This document shows, piece by piece, positions 17,221-26,797 of a DNA stretch of 64,000 nucleotides. A model generated the notes under the pieces. That model was not told where the DNA came from, searched no databases, and saw nothing but the letters and a program-made list of their open reading frames with translations. The stretch lies in contig CP144172.1 of the NCBI GenBank assembly GCA_039636865.1, positions 1,798,001-1,862,000 of the forward strand, given 5' to 3'. The number at the start of each line of letters is the position of its first letter. Position 1 is the first letter of the stretch. The position numbers were made by a program, and so were the translations under genes. The DNA is from Dermatophilaceae bacterium Sec6.4 (GTDB lineage: Bacteria; Actinomycetota; Actinomycetes; Actinomycetales; Dermatophilaceae).

Positions 17221-19662
17221 TCACCCGGTCGCGCCACCGATTGCTGCGATCGCTCCCGACGCCGGTATACCGCTGCCGTCGCGGCGGTCGTCGATGTCGG
17301 GCAGATCCACTGCGAGCCCGGTCGAGCCAGCCGCGCGGGCGGGGGTCGGTCCGACCCACGCTGCCACCAAGGCGTTCTCACCGCGGATGAAGCGGTGCGC
17401 ACGCACCCCGCCAGTGGCTCGCCCCTTGCCGGGGTAGGCCCAGAAGTCGGTCACTTTCACTGATCCGCCGTCGGTCCCCGGTAGCGCATCGTCGCCACCG
17501 GCAACCGTCACCACGGCGTTCGCCACCTGCGAATCCACAGCCCCGAACCAGAGCGCGCTCTGGCCAGCACCGAGCTTGATCCCCGCCATGCCGCCACCCG
17601 AACGTCCTTGCGGACGCACCACAGCGGCGCTGAAGTGCAGGAGTTGCGCGTCGGTGGTGACGAAGACCAGCTCCTCCTCACCGGTGTGCAACTCGGCGGC
17701 GCCGACCACAGCATCCCCGTCTTTGAGAGTGATCAACTCGAAGGAGTCCCTGCTCGGATAGTCCGTGTTCACCCGCTTCACCGTGCCGGCCCGGGTGCCG
17801 AGCGCGAGACCGGGGCAGTCCGCGCGAAGCGAGGTCAGCGTCACCACGGTCTCGCGCGCCGCAAGATCGACGTAAGCCCCCACGGGAGCGCCGCCGGACA
17901 GTACCGGCGAACCACTGGTCGGGGGCATCGTCGGCAGATCGATGGCTGTAACCCGCACCACCCGTCCGGCCGAGGTCACCAGCCCGAACTCGCCGCGCGC
18001 CGTCGTGGTGACCGCGGCGACCACGACATCGTGCTTGCGCCGAGCGCCGCCCTGCGGCAACGGGTCGTCTGTCGTGGTGCGTGCGAGTAGGCCCGTGGAG
18101 GACAGCAATACGTGACACGGGTCGTCCGGCACTTCCAGAGACGCTGCGGTCGCGGTCGTACCCGAAGCCTCGAGCAGCGTCGTACGACGCGGTGTGCCAT
18201 GGGTCTTCGCTATCTCTGCCAGCTCGGCGGACACCGTGCGGCGCAGCAACTTCTCATCCGAGAGAATCTCGCGCAGTGCCTCGATCGCCTCGATCAGCTC
18301 CTGCTGCTCCTTCTCCAACTTGATGCGCGAGAACTTGGTGAGCGCACGCAGCTGCAGATCCAGGATGTAGTTGGCCTGCGCCTCTGAGAGGTCGAAGACG
18401 TCGATCAGCCGGGTGCGCGCCGATGCTGAATCATCGGAGCTGCGGATGATCTGGATGACCTCGTCGATATCAACGATCGCGACCAGTAGGCCCTCCACCA
18501 GGTGTAGACGGGCCAGCCGCTTGTCCAGGCGGAACTGGGTGCGGCGGCGCACGACGTCGATCCGGAAGTCGACGTAGACCCGCAGTAGTTCCTTCAGGCC
18601 GAGCGTGCGCGGTTGGCCCTCGACCAGCGCGACGTTGTTGATGCCGAAGGATTCCTCCAGCGGCGTCAGCCGGTAGAGCTGCTCGAGCACCGCATCGGGA
18701 TTGAAGCCGTTCTTGATCTCGATGACCAGCTGCAGTCCCTTGGTGCGGTCCGAGAGATCTTTCAGATCCGCGATGCCCTGCAACTTCTTGCTCTGTACGA
18801 GGTCTTTGACCTTGTCGATGACTTTCTCGGGTCCGACCAGGTAAGGCAGCTCGGTCACGACGATGCCCTTTCGGCGCGGTGTCACGTTCTCGATCCGGAC
18901 CGTCGCGCGGGTGCGGAAACTGCCGCGACCGGTCAGGTAGGCGTCGCGAATACCTTCCAGACCGACGATCTGTCCACCGCACGGCAGGTCCGGCCCGGGA
19001 ACGAACCGCATCAGATCGTCCAGTGAGCAGTCCGGACGGGTGATCAGGTGGCGCGCCGCATCGATCACCTCGACGAGGTTGTGCGGCGCCATATTCGTCG
19101 CCATACCGACCGCGATACCGCTCGCGCCATTGACCAGCAACGTCGGGAACGCAGCGGGCAGCACGGTCGGCTGCATGAACTGGTCGTCGTAGTTGGGCTC
19201 GAAGTCGACGGTGTTCTCATCCAACCCCGCGAGCATCGTCATCGACACCGGCGCCGGTCGGGCCTCGGTGTACCGGGCGGCGGCCGGCCCCTGGTCCAGC
19301 GAGCCGAAGTTGCCGTGTCCGTCGACCAGCGGTACCCGCATGGTGAAGTCCTGCGCGAGCCGAACGAGAGTGTCGTAGATTGCCTGGTCACCGTGCGGGT
19401 GATACTTGCCCATCACCTCACCGATCACCCGGGAGGACTTCACGTGCGGGCGCTCGGGGCGAAGCCCCAGCTCATCCATCCCGAAGAGAATGCGCCGCTG
19501 CACGGGTTTGAGTCCGTCACGGGCATCAGGGATCGCACGGGAGTAGATGACCGAGTACGCGTACTCCAGGTACGCGCTCTGCATCTCGTCCTGTACGTCG
19601 ATGTCGACGATGTTCTCGACGAAATCGTCGGCGGGGGGTGGGGTCTTGGTGCCGCGCGCCAT
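17221..19662 (-). CDS. parC: Topoisomerase IV / second gyrase subunit A (ParC-type)
   Basis: DNA cleavage-religation subunit of 813 residues. The catalytic tyrosine is Y131 in GPAAARYTEARPAPV, in the usual winged-helix context (KSSRVIGEVMGKYHPHGD). Residues ~500-813 form the C-terminal DNA-wrapping propeller; the canonical GyrA box QRRGGKG is absent, and only a degenerate QGRSGGG is seen, which argues for a decatenating ParC rather than a true gyrase A. The partner ParE is at the left edge of the window. The ATG has only a weak upstream purine stretch. Confidence 0.93.
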   Translation of the reverse strand: MARGTKTPPPADDFVENIVDIDVQDEMQSAYLEYAYSVIYSRAIPDARDGLKPVQRRILFGMDELGLRPERPHVKSSRVIGEVMGKYHPHGDQAIYDTLVRLAQDFTMRVPLVDGHGNFGSLDQGPAAARYTEARPAPVSMTMLAGLDENTVDFEPNYDDQFMQPTVLPAAFPTLLVNGASGIAVGMATNMAPHNLVEVIDAARHLITRPDCSLDDLMRFVPGPDLPCGGQIVGLEGIRDAYLTGRGSFRTRATVRIENVTPRRKGIVVTELPYLVGPEKVIDKVKDLVQSKKLQGIADLKDLSDRTKGLQLVIEIKNGFNPDAVLEQLYRLTPLEESFGINNVALVEGQPRTLGLKELLRVYVDFRIDVVRRRTQFRLDKRLARLHLVEGLLVAIVDIDEVIQIIRSSDDSASARTRLIDVFDLSEAQANYILDLQLRALTKFSRIKLEKEQQELIEAIEALREILSDEKLLRRTVSAELAEIAKTHGTPRRTTLLEASGTTATAASLEVPDDPCHVLLSSTGLLARTTTDDPLPQGGARRKHDVVVAAVTTTARGEFGLVTSAGRVVRVTAIDLPTMPPTSGSPVLSGGAPVGAYVDLAARETVVTLTSLRADCPGLALGTRAGTVKRVNTDYPSRDSFELITLKDGDAVVGAAELHTGEEELVFVTTDAQLLHFSAAVVRPQGRSGGGMAGIKLGAGQSALWFGAVDSQVANAVVTVAGGDDALPGTDGGSVKVTDFWAYPGKGRATGGVRAHRFIRGENALVAAWVGPTPARAAGSTGLAVDLPDIDDRRDGSGIPASGAIAAIGGATG

Positions 19663-19797
19663 GCTCCGCGTGTCTCCTTCAAGGTGGGACGGTGACTGCG
19701 GGGTCAGTGTCCCTCACCCCGCCGACCGGTACGCAGTGACCACGCCGTTGCGCCATCCGCCGCAGTCGTCGACCGGGCCACGCGAGATGATCGAGGT

Positions 19798-20319
19798 ATG
19801 CCTGAGAAGCTCAGTGATCAGCCGCTCACCTACTCCCCGATCGGCGCGACCCGGCCAGGGCAGCCCACCCCGCCTGGGATGCGGCGTACCGGCGCATCCC
19901 GCATCGTGGGTGGACCCGAAGTGTTCGACAAGGCAGCAGCTTTCGTGCTCGGTCTCGGCATGCAACGGGGTCTGAAGATGCGCGTCCAGGCACCGGACCG
20001 GGCGCTCGCCGTGGGGGATGTCGTGGTGCTGCACGCCGGGCCGGGGCGCGTGGCGTTCCGGATTCCGACCAGGGTCGTCTACCTGGTCGATGAGCCGGAC
20101 CGGCAGGGATTCGCCTACGGCACGCTGCCCGGACATCCCGAACGTGGTGAGGAGTTGTTCGTGGCGCAGCGGCTGCCGGACGGCCGCACGCAGGTCAGTG
20201 TGAGCGCGGTGTCGGCGCCGGGACGCTGGTACACCAGGGCGGCCGGCCCGCTCGGGCATCTGGTGCAGTCCGTTGCCAGCCGGGGGTACGTGGCTACTGC
20301 CGCGCGACACTGCCGCTAG
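19798..20319 (+). CDS. DUF1990 family protein
   Basis: A 173-residue protein recognisable as DUF1990 by [10 protein letters not shown] at the N-terminus, [28 protein letters not shown] in the centre and [21 protein letters not shown] [18 protein letters not shown] near the end. The function of the family is unknown; the fold is thought to resemble small ligand-binding proteins. Its 3' end overlaps by 4 bp the 3' end of the convergent nuclease gene. Confidence 0.8.
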   Translation: MPEKLSDQPLTYSPIGATRPGQPTPPGMRRTGASRIVGGPEVFDKAAAFVLGLGMQRGLKMRVQAPDRALAVGDVVVLHAGPGRVAFRIPTRVVYLVDEPDRQGFAYGTLPGHPERGEELFVAQRLPDGRTQVSVSAVSAPGRWYTRAAGPLGHLVQSVASRGYVATAARHCR

Positions 20320-21236
20320 TCGCGGGCAGCGCGCCAGCCTGCCGCTACGGCGTCGGACTCGCTGCAGAACCAACGCTCACCCTTGCTGAGCGTGATTTTC
20401 GTCTTGTCGTAGCTCCGCCCGCCGGGCACGTGGTAGATCTTTTCGCCCTTGGAACTGATGTTGCCCTTGATGATGCAGGCACCGGCGGGTTTCGCCGGTT
20501 GAGCCGGTGGCGCAGGGGGAGCGGGGCGCCTGGTCGGCTTCGGCGCAACGCTTGGTCGCGCGCTGGCCGAAGTGGGCGTCGCAGCCACCAGCGGAGCACC
20601 GAAGAAGGGACACGCTCCCCAGAGTCCCGAGCGGGTGGATTTCGCGCTGACCTGCGCGGACCGGAACTGTTTCTGGAACCGGTACGGCGCGGCATAGGTG
20701 TACTCGCGACCGAAGCCCCCGGCGATCAGCGTCTGGGCGACATTGACGCCATCGGCGGTGAAGACGTACCGCAGTGAGCGGTCGTACTTGTCACGGTCGC
20801 CCTGGGTGGGGTCGGCCTGCAAGCGGACGCTGCGGCTCTGCACCAGGCTCTGCATTTTGCTGCTGGCCTGTTTCCCGAAGCACTGCACCGGCGTGTTCGG
20901 TTTACGGGTCTCTGGCGTATCGACGCCGATCAGTCGGATCTTGACTCTGGCACCGTCGATCCGGACCGCAATCGTGTCCCCGTCGATCACGCTGATGACG
21001 GGTACGAGTGGACCCAGTGAGGATCCGTCAGAGCTGGTCGGTGAGTTGCCGGCTCCGGTGCTGGAGGTGGCAGACCCAGAAGCTACGGATGCTGCGACCG
21101 AGGTGGCCTTTCTCGGACTGGACGCCGCGGAGTCCGTCGCCGGCTGACACGCTGAGATCGCCAGTGTCGTAGCAGCAAGTGTGAGGACCCCGGCCGCGCG
21201 TACCCCGCCGCGCGGCGCTCTCAAAGACAGCTTCAT
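20316..21236 (-). CDS. Secreted lipoprotein nuclease (SNase-like) with C-terminal sunset-type domain
   Basis: A 306-residue exported protein. The chosen ATG gives a signal peptide ending in the lipobox ISAC (lipid Cys at residue 30). A Ser/Thr-rich linker leads to a thermonuclease domain (about 78-210) with catalytic residues matching staphylococcal nuclease: VIDGDTI, R101 and E109 (RLIGVDTPE), R153 ([10 protein letters not shown]). A Pro/Ala linker follows, then residues 254-306 ([37 protein letters not shown]), which resemble the small sunset domain of unknown role. It probably degrades extracellular DNA at the cell surface. Confidence 0.87.
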   Translation of the reverse strand: MKLSLRAPRGGVRAAGVLTLAATTLAISACQPATDSAASSPRKATSVAASVASGSATSSTGAGNSPTSSDGSSLGPLVPVISVIDGDTIAVRIDGARVKIRLIGVDTPETRKPNTPVQCFGKQASSKMQSLVQSRSVRLQADPTQGDRDKYDRSLRYVFTADGVNVAQTLIAGGFGREYTYAAPYRFQKQFRSAQVSAKSTRSGLWGACPFFGAPLVAATPTSASARPSVAPKPTRRPAPPAPPAQPAKPAGACIIKGNISSKGEKIYHVPGGRSYDKTKITLSKGERWFCSESDAVAAGWRAARD

Positions 21237-21413
21237 GGGCACAGGGTAGATGGTCTCAGTTATCGAAAAACTATTGGTTGCAGGCAAATTCGCTCCCTAT
21301 CAAGAACGTCGCCTGTTCTTTACGAAATCGTTGACTACAGATTGCTCCGGATGTCGGTCCTTGCGAGTAGTTTCATTTCGTCGCCACAGCCGTCGTCACC
21401 ATCGGAGAAATTC

Positions 21414-23135
21414 ATGCCCGAGTCCCCTGCGCCCTTGTCCTCACGGCGTTGGTGCGCTGCTCGCCGAATCACCGTGATCGCGGTCGTTGCGACGGTGCTG
21501 CCCGCTCTGGGTATGGCTACGGCGAATGCGTCGAGTCCCATCGGAGCCAAGAGCGTGGCACCTGGGGCCCCCGGTTCGGCGCAGCCGGACCTGCGCCAGT
21601 TGCACCGCAACATCGACCGCACACTTTCCCCGCGTACCCAGTTCACGATGGCACCTGACGGCTCCAGCGGACTGACTCAGGGCGGTGCAGGGATACCCAA
21701 CATCGACTCGGTGAAGTCCACGGTGCGCACCTACTACAACGCCGAGAACGGCATCGCGAACAAGACCAGTTCGCCCTACATCAGCGAAATGAACGCACTG
21801 ATGGCCCGCGAGACCGCGAAGTTGCCGCGGTTGCTCACGCAGGCAAAGAAGACCGGGAAGAAGCCCGCAGTGGTCTTCGACGCGGACGACACGACCCTGT
21901 GGACCTACGACATGGAAGACGCGGGGATGCACTTCAACTTCGACCCCGCGTTGCAGGACGTCTACGTGCAGGAGCAGCGTTTCCCCGCGGTCCCGGCAAT
22001 AGTCGCCTTCGAGAAGAAGGCCAAGGCAATGGGATTCACCATCTTCGGTCTCTCCGGGCGCAACGACGACCAGAAGACCGCAACTGTGGCCAATCTGAAC
22101 AAGGTCGGCTATCGCGGCTTCACCGCCAACCGGACCTTCACGAAGTGGACCGGTAAGGGCGCCAGCCAGCAGCCGTCGTACATCGCCTGCGTCACGGTGA
22201 AATGCACCACGGTCGAGTTCAAGGCCGGCACCCGCGCACACATCGAATCGCTCGGCTACAACATCGCCCTCAACCTTGGCGATCAGTGGTCGGACCTGCA
22301 GGGTGGGCATGCATCGAACTACTTGAAGGTGCCCAACCCGACGTACTACCTGCCGTCACCGGACCTGCCAGGACTGTCCGAGCCGAAGCTCGCGCCACGC
22401 AGCCACTTCCGGATGAAGGCCGATGGGTCCAGTGGCAGAACTGCCGGGGGAGAGGGCATTCCGAATGTCGACTCCACCAAGTCGACCATCCGCACCTATT
22501 ACGGCACCGACGCGACTGGCATCGCGAACAAGGTGACCTCGCCGTACATCAGCGAGATCACCAGACTCACCCGCTCGATCTCGCCGATCCTGAACGCGGC
22601 CTGCGGTGTCAGCCGTTTCGTCGGGATCCGCCCCGCGATCGTGCTCGACGTGGACGACACCACCTTGTCGACCTACGACATGGAGGATGCCGCGATGCAC
22701 TTCAACTTCGACCCCGCGTTGCAGGATGTCTACGTACAGGGCCAGAAGTTCCCCGCCACCCCTGGCATGGTCGCCCTGGCGAATGCCGCGACCCGGTCCG
22801 GATGCACCATCATCGGGTTGACCGGCCGCAACGATGACCAGAAGGCTGCAACGCTGGGCAACTTGAGCAAGGTCGGCTACACCGGATTCACGTCGGCGAA
22901 CCTCTATACGAAGTGGACCGGTAAGGGGGCGAGTCAGCAACCGTCGTACATCAAATGTGCCACGGCAAAGTGCTCGACGATCGAGTTCAAGAGTCAGACC
23001 CGCGCCTTCAAGCAGACGTCGGCCGGCGGTCGCTACACGATTCTGGCCAACTTCGGCGACCAGTTCAGTGACTTGATCGGAGGCTCCGCAGTCGTGCCGG
23101 TGAAGTTGCCGAACCCGACGTACTACCTGCCGTAA
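21414..23135 (+). CDS. Secreted HAD-family acid phosphatase with two tandem domains
   Basis: A 573-residue exported protein; the ATG used has GGAG 6 nt upstream and opens a signal peptide (RRWCAARRITVIAVVATVLPALGMATANA). Two homologous HAD domains follow, about 70-314 and 326-573. Each has its own nucleophile motif (FDADDT, D156; LDVDDT, D412) and repeats YDMEDAxMHFNFDPALQDVY, LSGRNDDQ/LTGRNDDQ, FTKWTGKGASQQPSYI-like and the ending PNPTYYLP. Both look catalytically complete, resembling class-B/vegetative-storage-type acid phosphatases. It appears to be an internal gene duplication; the substrate is unknown. Confidence 0.88.
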   Translation: MPESPAPLSSRRWCAARRITVIAVVATVLPALGMATANASSPIGAKSVAPGAPGSAQPDLRQLHRNIDRTLSPRTQFTMAPDGSSGLTQGGAGIPNIDSVKSTVRTYYNAENGIANKTSSPYISEMNALMARETAKLPRLLTQAKKTGKKPAVVFDADDTTLWTYDMEDAGMHFNFDPALQDVYVQEQRFPAVPAIVAFEKKAKAMGFTIFGLSGRNDDQKTATVANLNKVGYRGFTANRTFTKWTGKGASQQPSYIACVTVKCTTVEFKAGTRAHIESLGYNIALNLGDQWSDLQGGHASNYLKVPNPTYYLPSPDLPGLSEPKLAPRSHFRMKADGSSGRTAGGEGIPNVDSTKSTIRTYYGTDATGIANKVTSPYISEITRLTRSISPILNAACGVSRFVGIRPAIVLDVDDTTLSTYDMEDAAMHFNFDPALQDVYVQGQKFPATPGMVALANAATRSGCTIIGLTGRNDDQKAATLGNLSKVGYTGFTSANLYTKWTGKGASQQPSYIKCATAKCSTIEFKSQTRAFKQTSAGGRYTILANFGDQFSDLIGGSAVVPVKLPNPTYYLP

Positions 23136-23144
23136 GCCGCAGCG

Positions 23145-24209
23145 ATGTCGATGCGTGAGGTGCTGGGCGACCTTGAGGTATCAGCGCGGGAGAGTCTTGA
23201 CCCGGTGGTCTGGCATTACATCTCTCGCGGGTCGGGCACCGGGCAGAGCGTGCAGGAAGCCGAGACATCCTGGGATGGATGGCGATTGCGTCCTCGGGTG
23301 TTGCGCGACGTCTCCCGGGTCCGCACCTCGAGTGCCGTCTTCGGTGACTGGGATACTCCGATCGGGATCGCGCCGACCGCGTTCCACCGGCTGGTGCACC
23401 CCGAGGGTGAGGTGGCGACCGCGAGAGGCGCGGTAGCCGCTGGAGCTCCTTTTGTGCTGTCCAGCCGGTCGACGGTGCCGATCGAGCAGGTCGCACAGCA
23501 GGTCGCCGGGGCGCCGTGGTGGTTTCAGGTCTACCTGATGCGCGACGGGACGATCAGCGATGCACTCGCGCTGCGCGCAGCAGCGAGCGGCGCAAGGGCA
23601 CTCGTGCTGACTGGCGACACGCCGTACCTCGGCTACCGCCCCCGGGCGGGCCAGACTCGCCCGCTTCCATTGGGGCAGGAGCTGGAACTGACCGGTGTGC
23701 GGCCGCACCTACCAGCGGGCATCACCGATCCGTGGCCGCTGATCGATCAGACCCCGCACCAGACGATGGCCGATATCGGGCGCCTCGCAGAGCTGACCGG
23801 ACTCCCGGTGATCGTCAAGGGCGTCCTGCGCGCAGATGACGCCCGGACTTGCGTGGAGGCCGGCGCCGAGGGCGTATGGGTCAGCAACCACGGCGGTCGA
23901 CAACTCGATGGCGCTGTGCCACCGGCCTGGGCATTGCCGGAGGTAGTGGCCGCGGTGGGTGACCGGGTGCCGATTTTCGCGGACGGCGGCATCCGGGGTG
24001 GCCGCGATGCGCTGGTCGCGATCGCTCTCGGAGCCTGTGCTGTGTTCTTGGGCAGGCCTGCGCTCTGGGCGCTCGCTGACGGTGGTGGCGACGGGGTGGA
24101 GACCATGTTGACCGGGCTGCGAGACGAACTCGCACACTTCATGGGTCTGGCCGGTGCCCGCGACCTTGCTCACCTGGACCGCTCACTGGTGACCCGGCTG
24201 CCGGCCTAG
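23145..24209 (+). CDS. FMN-dependent alpha-hydroxy-acid oxidase
   Basis: A 354-residue TIM-barrel enzyme of the lactate/glycolate oxidase family that oxidises 2-hydroxy acids to 2-oxo acids. Conserved points are PIGIAPTAFHRLVHPEGE (flavin site), WFQVYLMRD, K225 in VIVKGVL, the catalytic base H249 in VSNHGGRQLDG, and the phosphate-binding FADGGIRGGRDALVAIALGA. The missing long loop 4 and cytochrome domain exclude flavocytochrome b2. Whether lactate, glycolate or mandelate is the substrate cannot be read. It starts 10 bp after the phosphatase stop; a second in-frame ATG lies two codons later. Confidence 0.88.
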   Translation: MSMREVLGDLEVSARESLDPVVWHYISRGSGTGQSVQEAETSWDGWRLRPRVLRDVSRVRTSSAVFGDWDTPIGIAPTAFHRLVHPEGEVATARGAVAAGAPFVLSSRSTVPIEQVAQQVAGAPWWFQVYLMRDGTISDALALRAAASGARALVLTGDTPYLGYRPRAGQTRPLPLGQELELTGVRPHLPAGITDPWPLIDQTPHQTMADIGRLAELTGLPVIVKGVLRADDARTCVEAGAEGVWVSNHGGRQLDGAVPPAWALPEVVAAVGDRVPIFADGGIRGGRDALVAIALGACAVFLGRPALWALADGGGDGVETMLTGLRDELAHFMGLAGARDLAHLDRSLVTRLPA

Positions 24210-24231
24210 CTGTTCACCACGGGCGGCGTCG

Positions 24232-24849
24232 TCAGGTCAACGGGGTGCCGTACCGGCCGTCGTGGAACACCTCGGCCAGCGGGCGCCTCGATCGGGTGCG
24301 GGTGCTACCACTGCGCCGATCCTCGGCGGCATACCCCAGAGCGATCACCCCCACGAGGTGGTGCCCGCCCGGTATGCCGAAACGATCACGCACCGCCGTC
24401 ATACGATCGGCAGGCGTACCGAAGAAGAGCCCGCTCAGGCCTTCATCGACCGCCCCGAGCAGCATCAACATCGCCGCCATTCCCGTGTCGACGTCCCAGT
24501 AGGGGACCGGCCAACGCTCCTCGCTCCGGTCGCTCCACCCCTTGTCCGGCTGTGCATACCTGTCCAGGTAACGGCCTTTGTCCGAGCAGCAGAGGATCAG
24601 GACCGGCGCACTGGAAACACCCCGCAGCCAGGCGTCCGACGTACCGTTCGGGCCCGTCGTGGCCGACCAGTAGGCCGACCGGTCACCGGCGTCGCGAAGA
24701 ACCACGAAATCCCAGCCCTGGCTGAAACCGGCACTCGGTGCCCGGACCGCCAACGACGCGATCCGGCTGAGCGCATCGCAAGGTACGGGCCGATCGGAAT
24801 CGAACCGGCGCACCATCCGACGTCGCTGGATCGCCTCGCGTAGCTCCAT
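24232..24849 (-). CDS. Nitroreductase-family FMN oxidoreductase
   Basis: A 205-residue member of the nitroreductase fold with the N-terminal flavin motif IQRRRMVRRFDSDRPV, the central PSAGFSQGWDFVVL and the late segment FGIPGGHHLVGVIALGY. Such enzymes reduce nitro compounds, quinones or enones with NAD(P)H; the physiological substrate is unknown. It follows the acyl-CoA ligase by 6 bp on the same strand and is probably co-transcribed. Although nitroreductases are common in DevR regulons, no DevR box precedes this operon. Confidence 0.85.
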   Translation of the reverse strand: MELREAIQRRRMVRRFDSDRPVPCDALSRIASLAVRAPSAGFSQGWDFVVLRDAGDRSAYWSATTGPNGTSDAWLRGVSSAPVLILCCSDKGRYLDRYAQPDKGWSDRSEERWPVPYWDVDTGMAAMLMLLGAVDEGLSGLFFGTPADRMTAVRDRFGIPGGHHLVGVIALGYAAEDRRSGSTRTRSRRPLAEVFHDGRYGTPLT

Positions 24850-24855
24850 CGGCGT

Positions 24856-26655
24856 TCAGTCCTTGGACGCGGAGTTCTTCAGGTCAGGGAAGTCAGATTC
24901 CCAGAACTCGCTGGGCGCTGTCTCGTGGGCGCCTGGTGATCCCTCCCCGCGGCGCTCGACCTCTTGGCGGCGCAGCTCGACGCGGCGGATTTTGCCGGAG
25001 ATTGTCTTGGGCAGCTCGGCGAACTCCAGTCGGCGAATTCGTTTGTAGGCGGCGAGGTGCTCCCGGCAGTACGCCAGGATGTCGCGCGCTGTCGCAGCGG
25101 TTGGTTCGTACCCGGCGGCGAGCACGATGTAGGCCTTCGGTACCGACAGCCGGGTCGGATCGGGGGAGGGCACGACGGCGGCCTCGGCGACTGCGGGGTG
25201 CTCGATCAGCACCGACTCCAGCTCGAACGGCGAGATGCGGTAGTCCGAGGCCTTGAAGACGTCATCCGAACGGCCGACGTAGGTGATGTACCCGTCCGAG
25301 TCCCGGCTCGCGACATCACCGGTGTGGTAGACCCCGTCCCGCATGGCGTCAGCGGTCCGCTCGGCATCGCCGTCGTAACCGACCATCAGCCCGACCGGGC
25401 GACCCAGCGGGCCGGCCAACCGCAGGCAGATCTCACCCTCCTCCCCTTCGGTTTCCGATGCCGGATCGACCAGCACCACGTCGTAACCCGGCAGCACCCG
25501 TCCCATCGAGCCGGGCAACAGTGGTTGGCCGGGGGTATTACCGACCTGCGCCGTGGTCTCGGTCTGCCCGTACCCGTCGCGCACGGTGATGCCGAGCGCG
25601 CTGCGGACCTGCTCGATGACCTCCGGGTTGAGCGGCTCGCCCGCTCCGACCATCTCCCGCAACGACAACCGGTTGCGCCACGACGCGAGGTCGGTCTGCA
25701 CCAGCATCCGATAGACCGTGGGCGGTGCGCAGAATGTCGTTGCCTGCTCCTGCTCCAACGCCCGCAGCAGGCCATCGGCATCGAAGCGCGGCTGGTTGAC
25801 CATCAACACCGTGGCGCCTGCGTTCCACGGCGCGAAGACGCAGCTCCACGCATGCTTCGCCCAACCTGGTGAGCTCACGTTGAGGTGTACATCCCCGGGC
25901 TGCAATCCGATCCAGTACATCGTGGACAGGTGACCCACCGGGTAGGACGCATGCGTGTGCGTCACCAGTTTCGGTGCGGCGGTCGTTCCGGATGTGAAAT
26001 AGACCAGCATCGGGTCGGTGGCCCCGGTGTCCGCGGTCGGCGATGAGCCTTCGAAGGCGTCGCTCTCGTTGTATGACGTCCACCCGGTCGGCGTATCCGG
26101 TCCTACTGCGATTCGGGTGAACTCGCCCGGCACCGTCTCGAATGCTGCGCATGCGCTGGTCGTCACAATTGCGTGCGAGACGGCGCCGCGCTCGATCCGG
26201 TCGCGGATATCGGCGGAGGTCAGCAGCGTGGTCGCAGGGATGGTCACCGCCCCGAGCCGGATACACGCCAGCAGGCTCTCCCACAGCTGCACCTGATTGC
26301 CGAGCATCAGCAGCACCCGGTCACCGGCGCGCACCCCCGAGGATGCCAGCCATCCAGCCACCTGGGCCGAGCGGGCCGACAGTTGTGCGAACGTCACACT
26401 GGTCCGTCGATCGGCTGCTGAGTCCCTGGGGTCCCCGCCCTGGTCGACAATCGTCAGTGCGGCGCGATCGCGCGAGTCGGGGTCGGCGGCCAGGACGTCG
26501 AACCAGTCGGTCGCCCAGTTGAAGTGGTCCAGTAGCGGGACGTCGTAGCCGGACAGTGCTGCGTCGTAGTCGGTCCGGTGCGCCTGCAGATGGTCGCGCG
26601 CGGCTCGGAAGACTTCTGTGGGGCTGGCGATAGGCTGCGAGCTTGTCGGATGCAT
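24856..26655 (-). CDS. AMP-forming acyl-CoA synthetase
   Basis: ANL-superfamily ligase of 599 residues. P-loop A3 is YFTSGTTAAPK, A5 is DGYGQTETT, A7/A8 YHTGDVASRDSDGYITYVGRSDDVFKASDYRISPFE, and A10 contains the catalytic lysine in TISGKIRR. The motifs and length resemble medium-chain or acetyl-type acyl-CoA synthetases, so it probably activates a short or medium carboxylic acid. The acidic tail after A10 (to residue 599) is extra. The start is divergent from the ECF sigma gene, with 142 bp between. Confidence 0.88.
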   Translation of the reverse strand: MHPTSSQPIASPTEVFRAARDHLQAHRTDYDAALSGYDVPLLDHFNWATDWFDVLAADPDSRDRAALTIVDQGGDPRDSAADRRTSVTFAQLSARSAQVAGWLASSGVRAGDRVLLMLGNQVQLWESLLACIRLGAVTIPATTLLTSADIRDRIERGAVSHAIVTTSACAAFETVPGEFTRIAVGPDTPTGWTSYNESDAFEGSSPTADTGATDPMLVYFTSGTTAAPKLVTHTHASYPVGHLSTMYWIGLQPGDVHLNVSSPGWAKHAWSCVFAPWNAGATVLMVNQPRFDADGLLRALEQEQATTFCAPPTVYRMLVQTDLASWRNRLSLREMVGAGEPLNPEVIEQVRSALGITVRDGYGQTETTAQVGNTPGQPLLPGSMGRVLPGYDVVLVDPASETEGEEGEICLRLAGPLGRPVGLMVGYDGDAERTADAMRDGVYHTGDVASRDSDGYITYVGRSDDVFKASDYRISPFELESVLIEHPAVAEAAVVPSPDPTRLSVPKAYIVLAAGYEPTAATARDILAYCREHLAAYKRIRRLEFAELPKTISGKIRRVELRRQEVERRGEGSPGAHETAPSEFWESDFPDLKNSASKD

Positions 26656-26797
26656 ACCTGAATGTAACCAGCGTCACGTGCGCCGGTCACTGTCGACAGC
26701 CAACCGAACGGGCGTCAGCGGCGTCGCAGAGAATGTGAGCACCATTTCTCTGCCGTTACGCCGGTCGCGCCCGGTACGTACGCAGAGGAGCACGACC

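Noticed and set aside
24232..24849. Nitroreductase as a DevR-regulon member
   Set aside because: No GGGAC-N4-GTCCC repeat is found upstream of it or of the ligase gene it follows.
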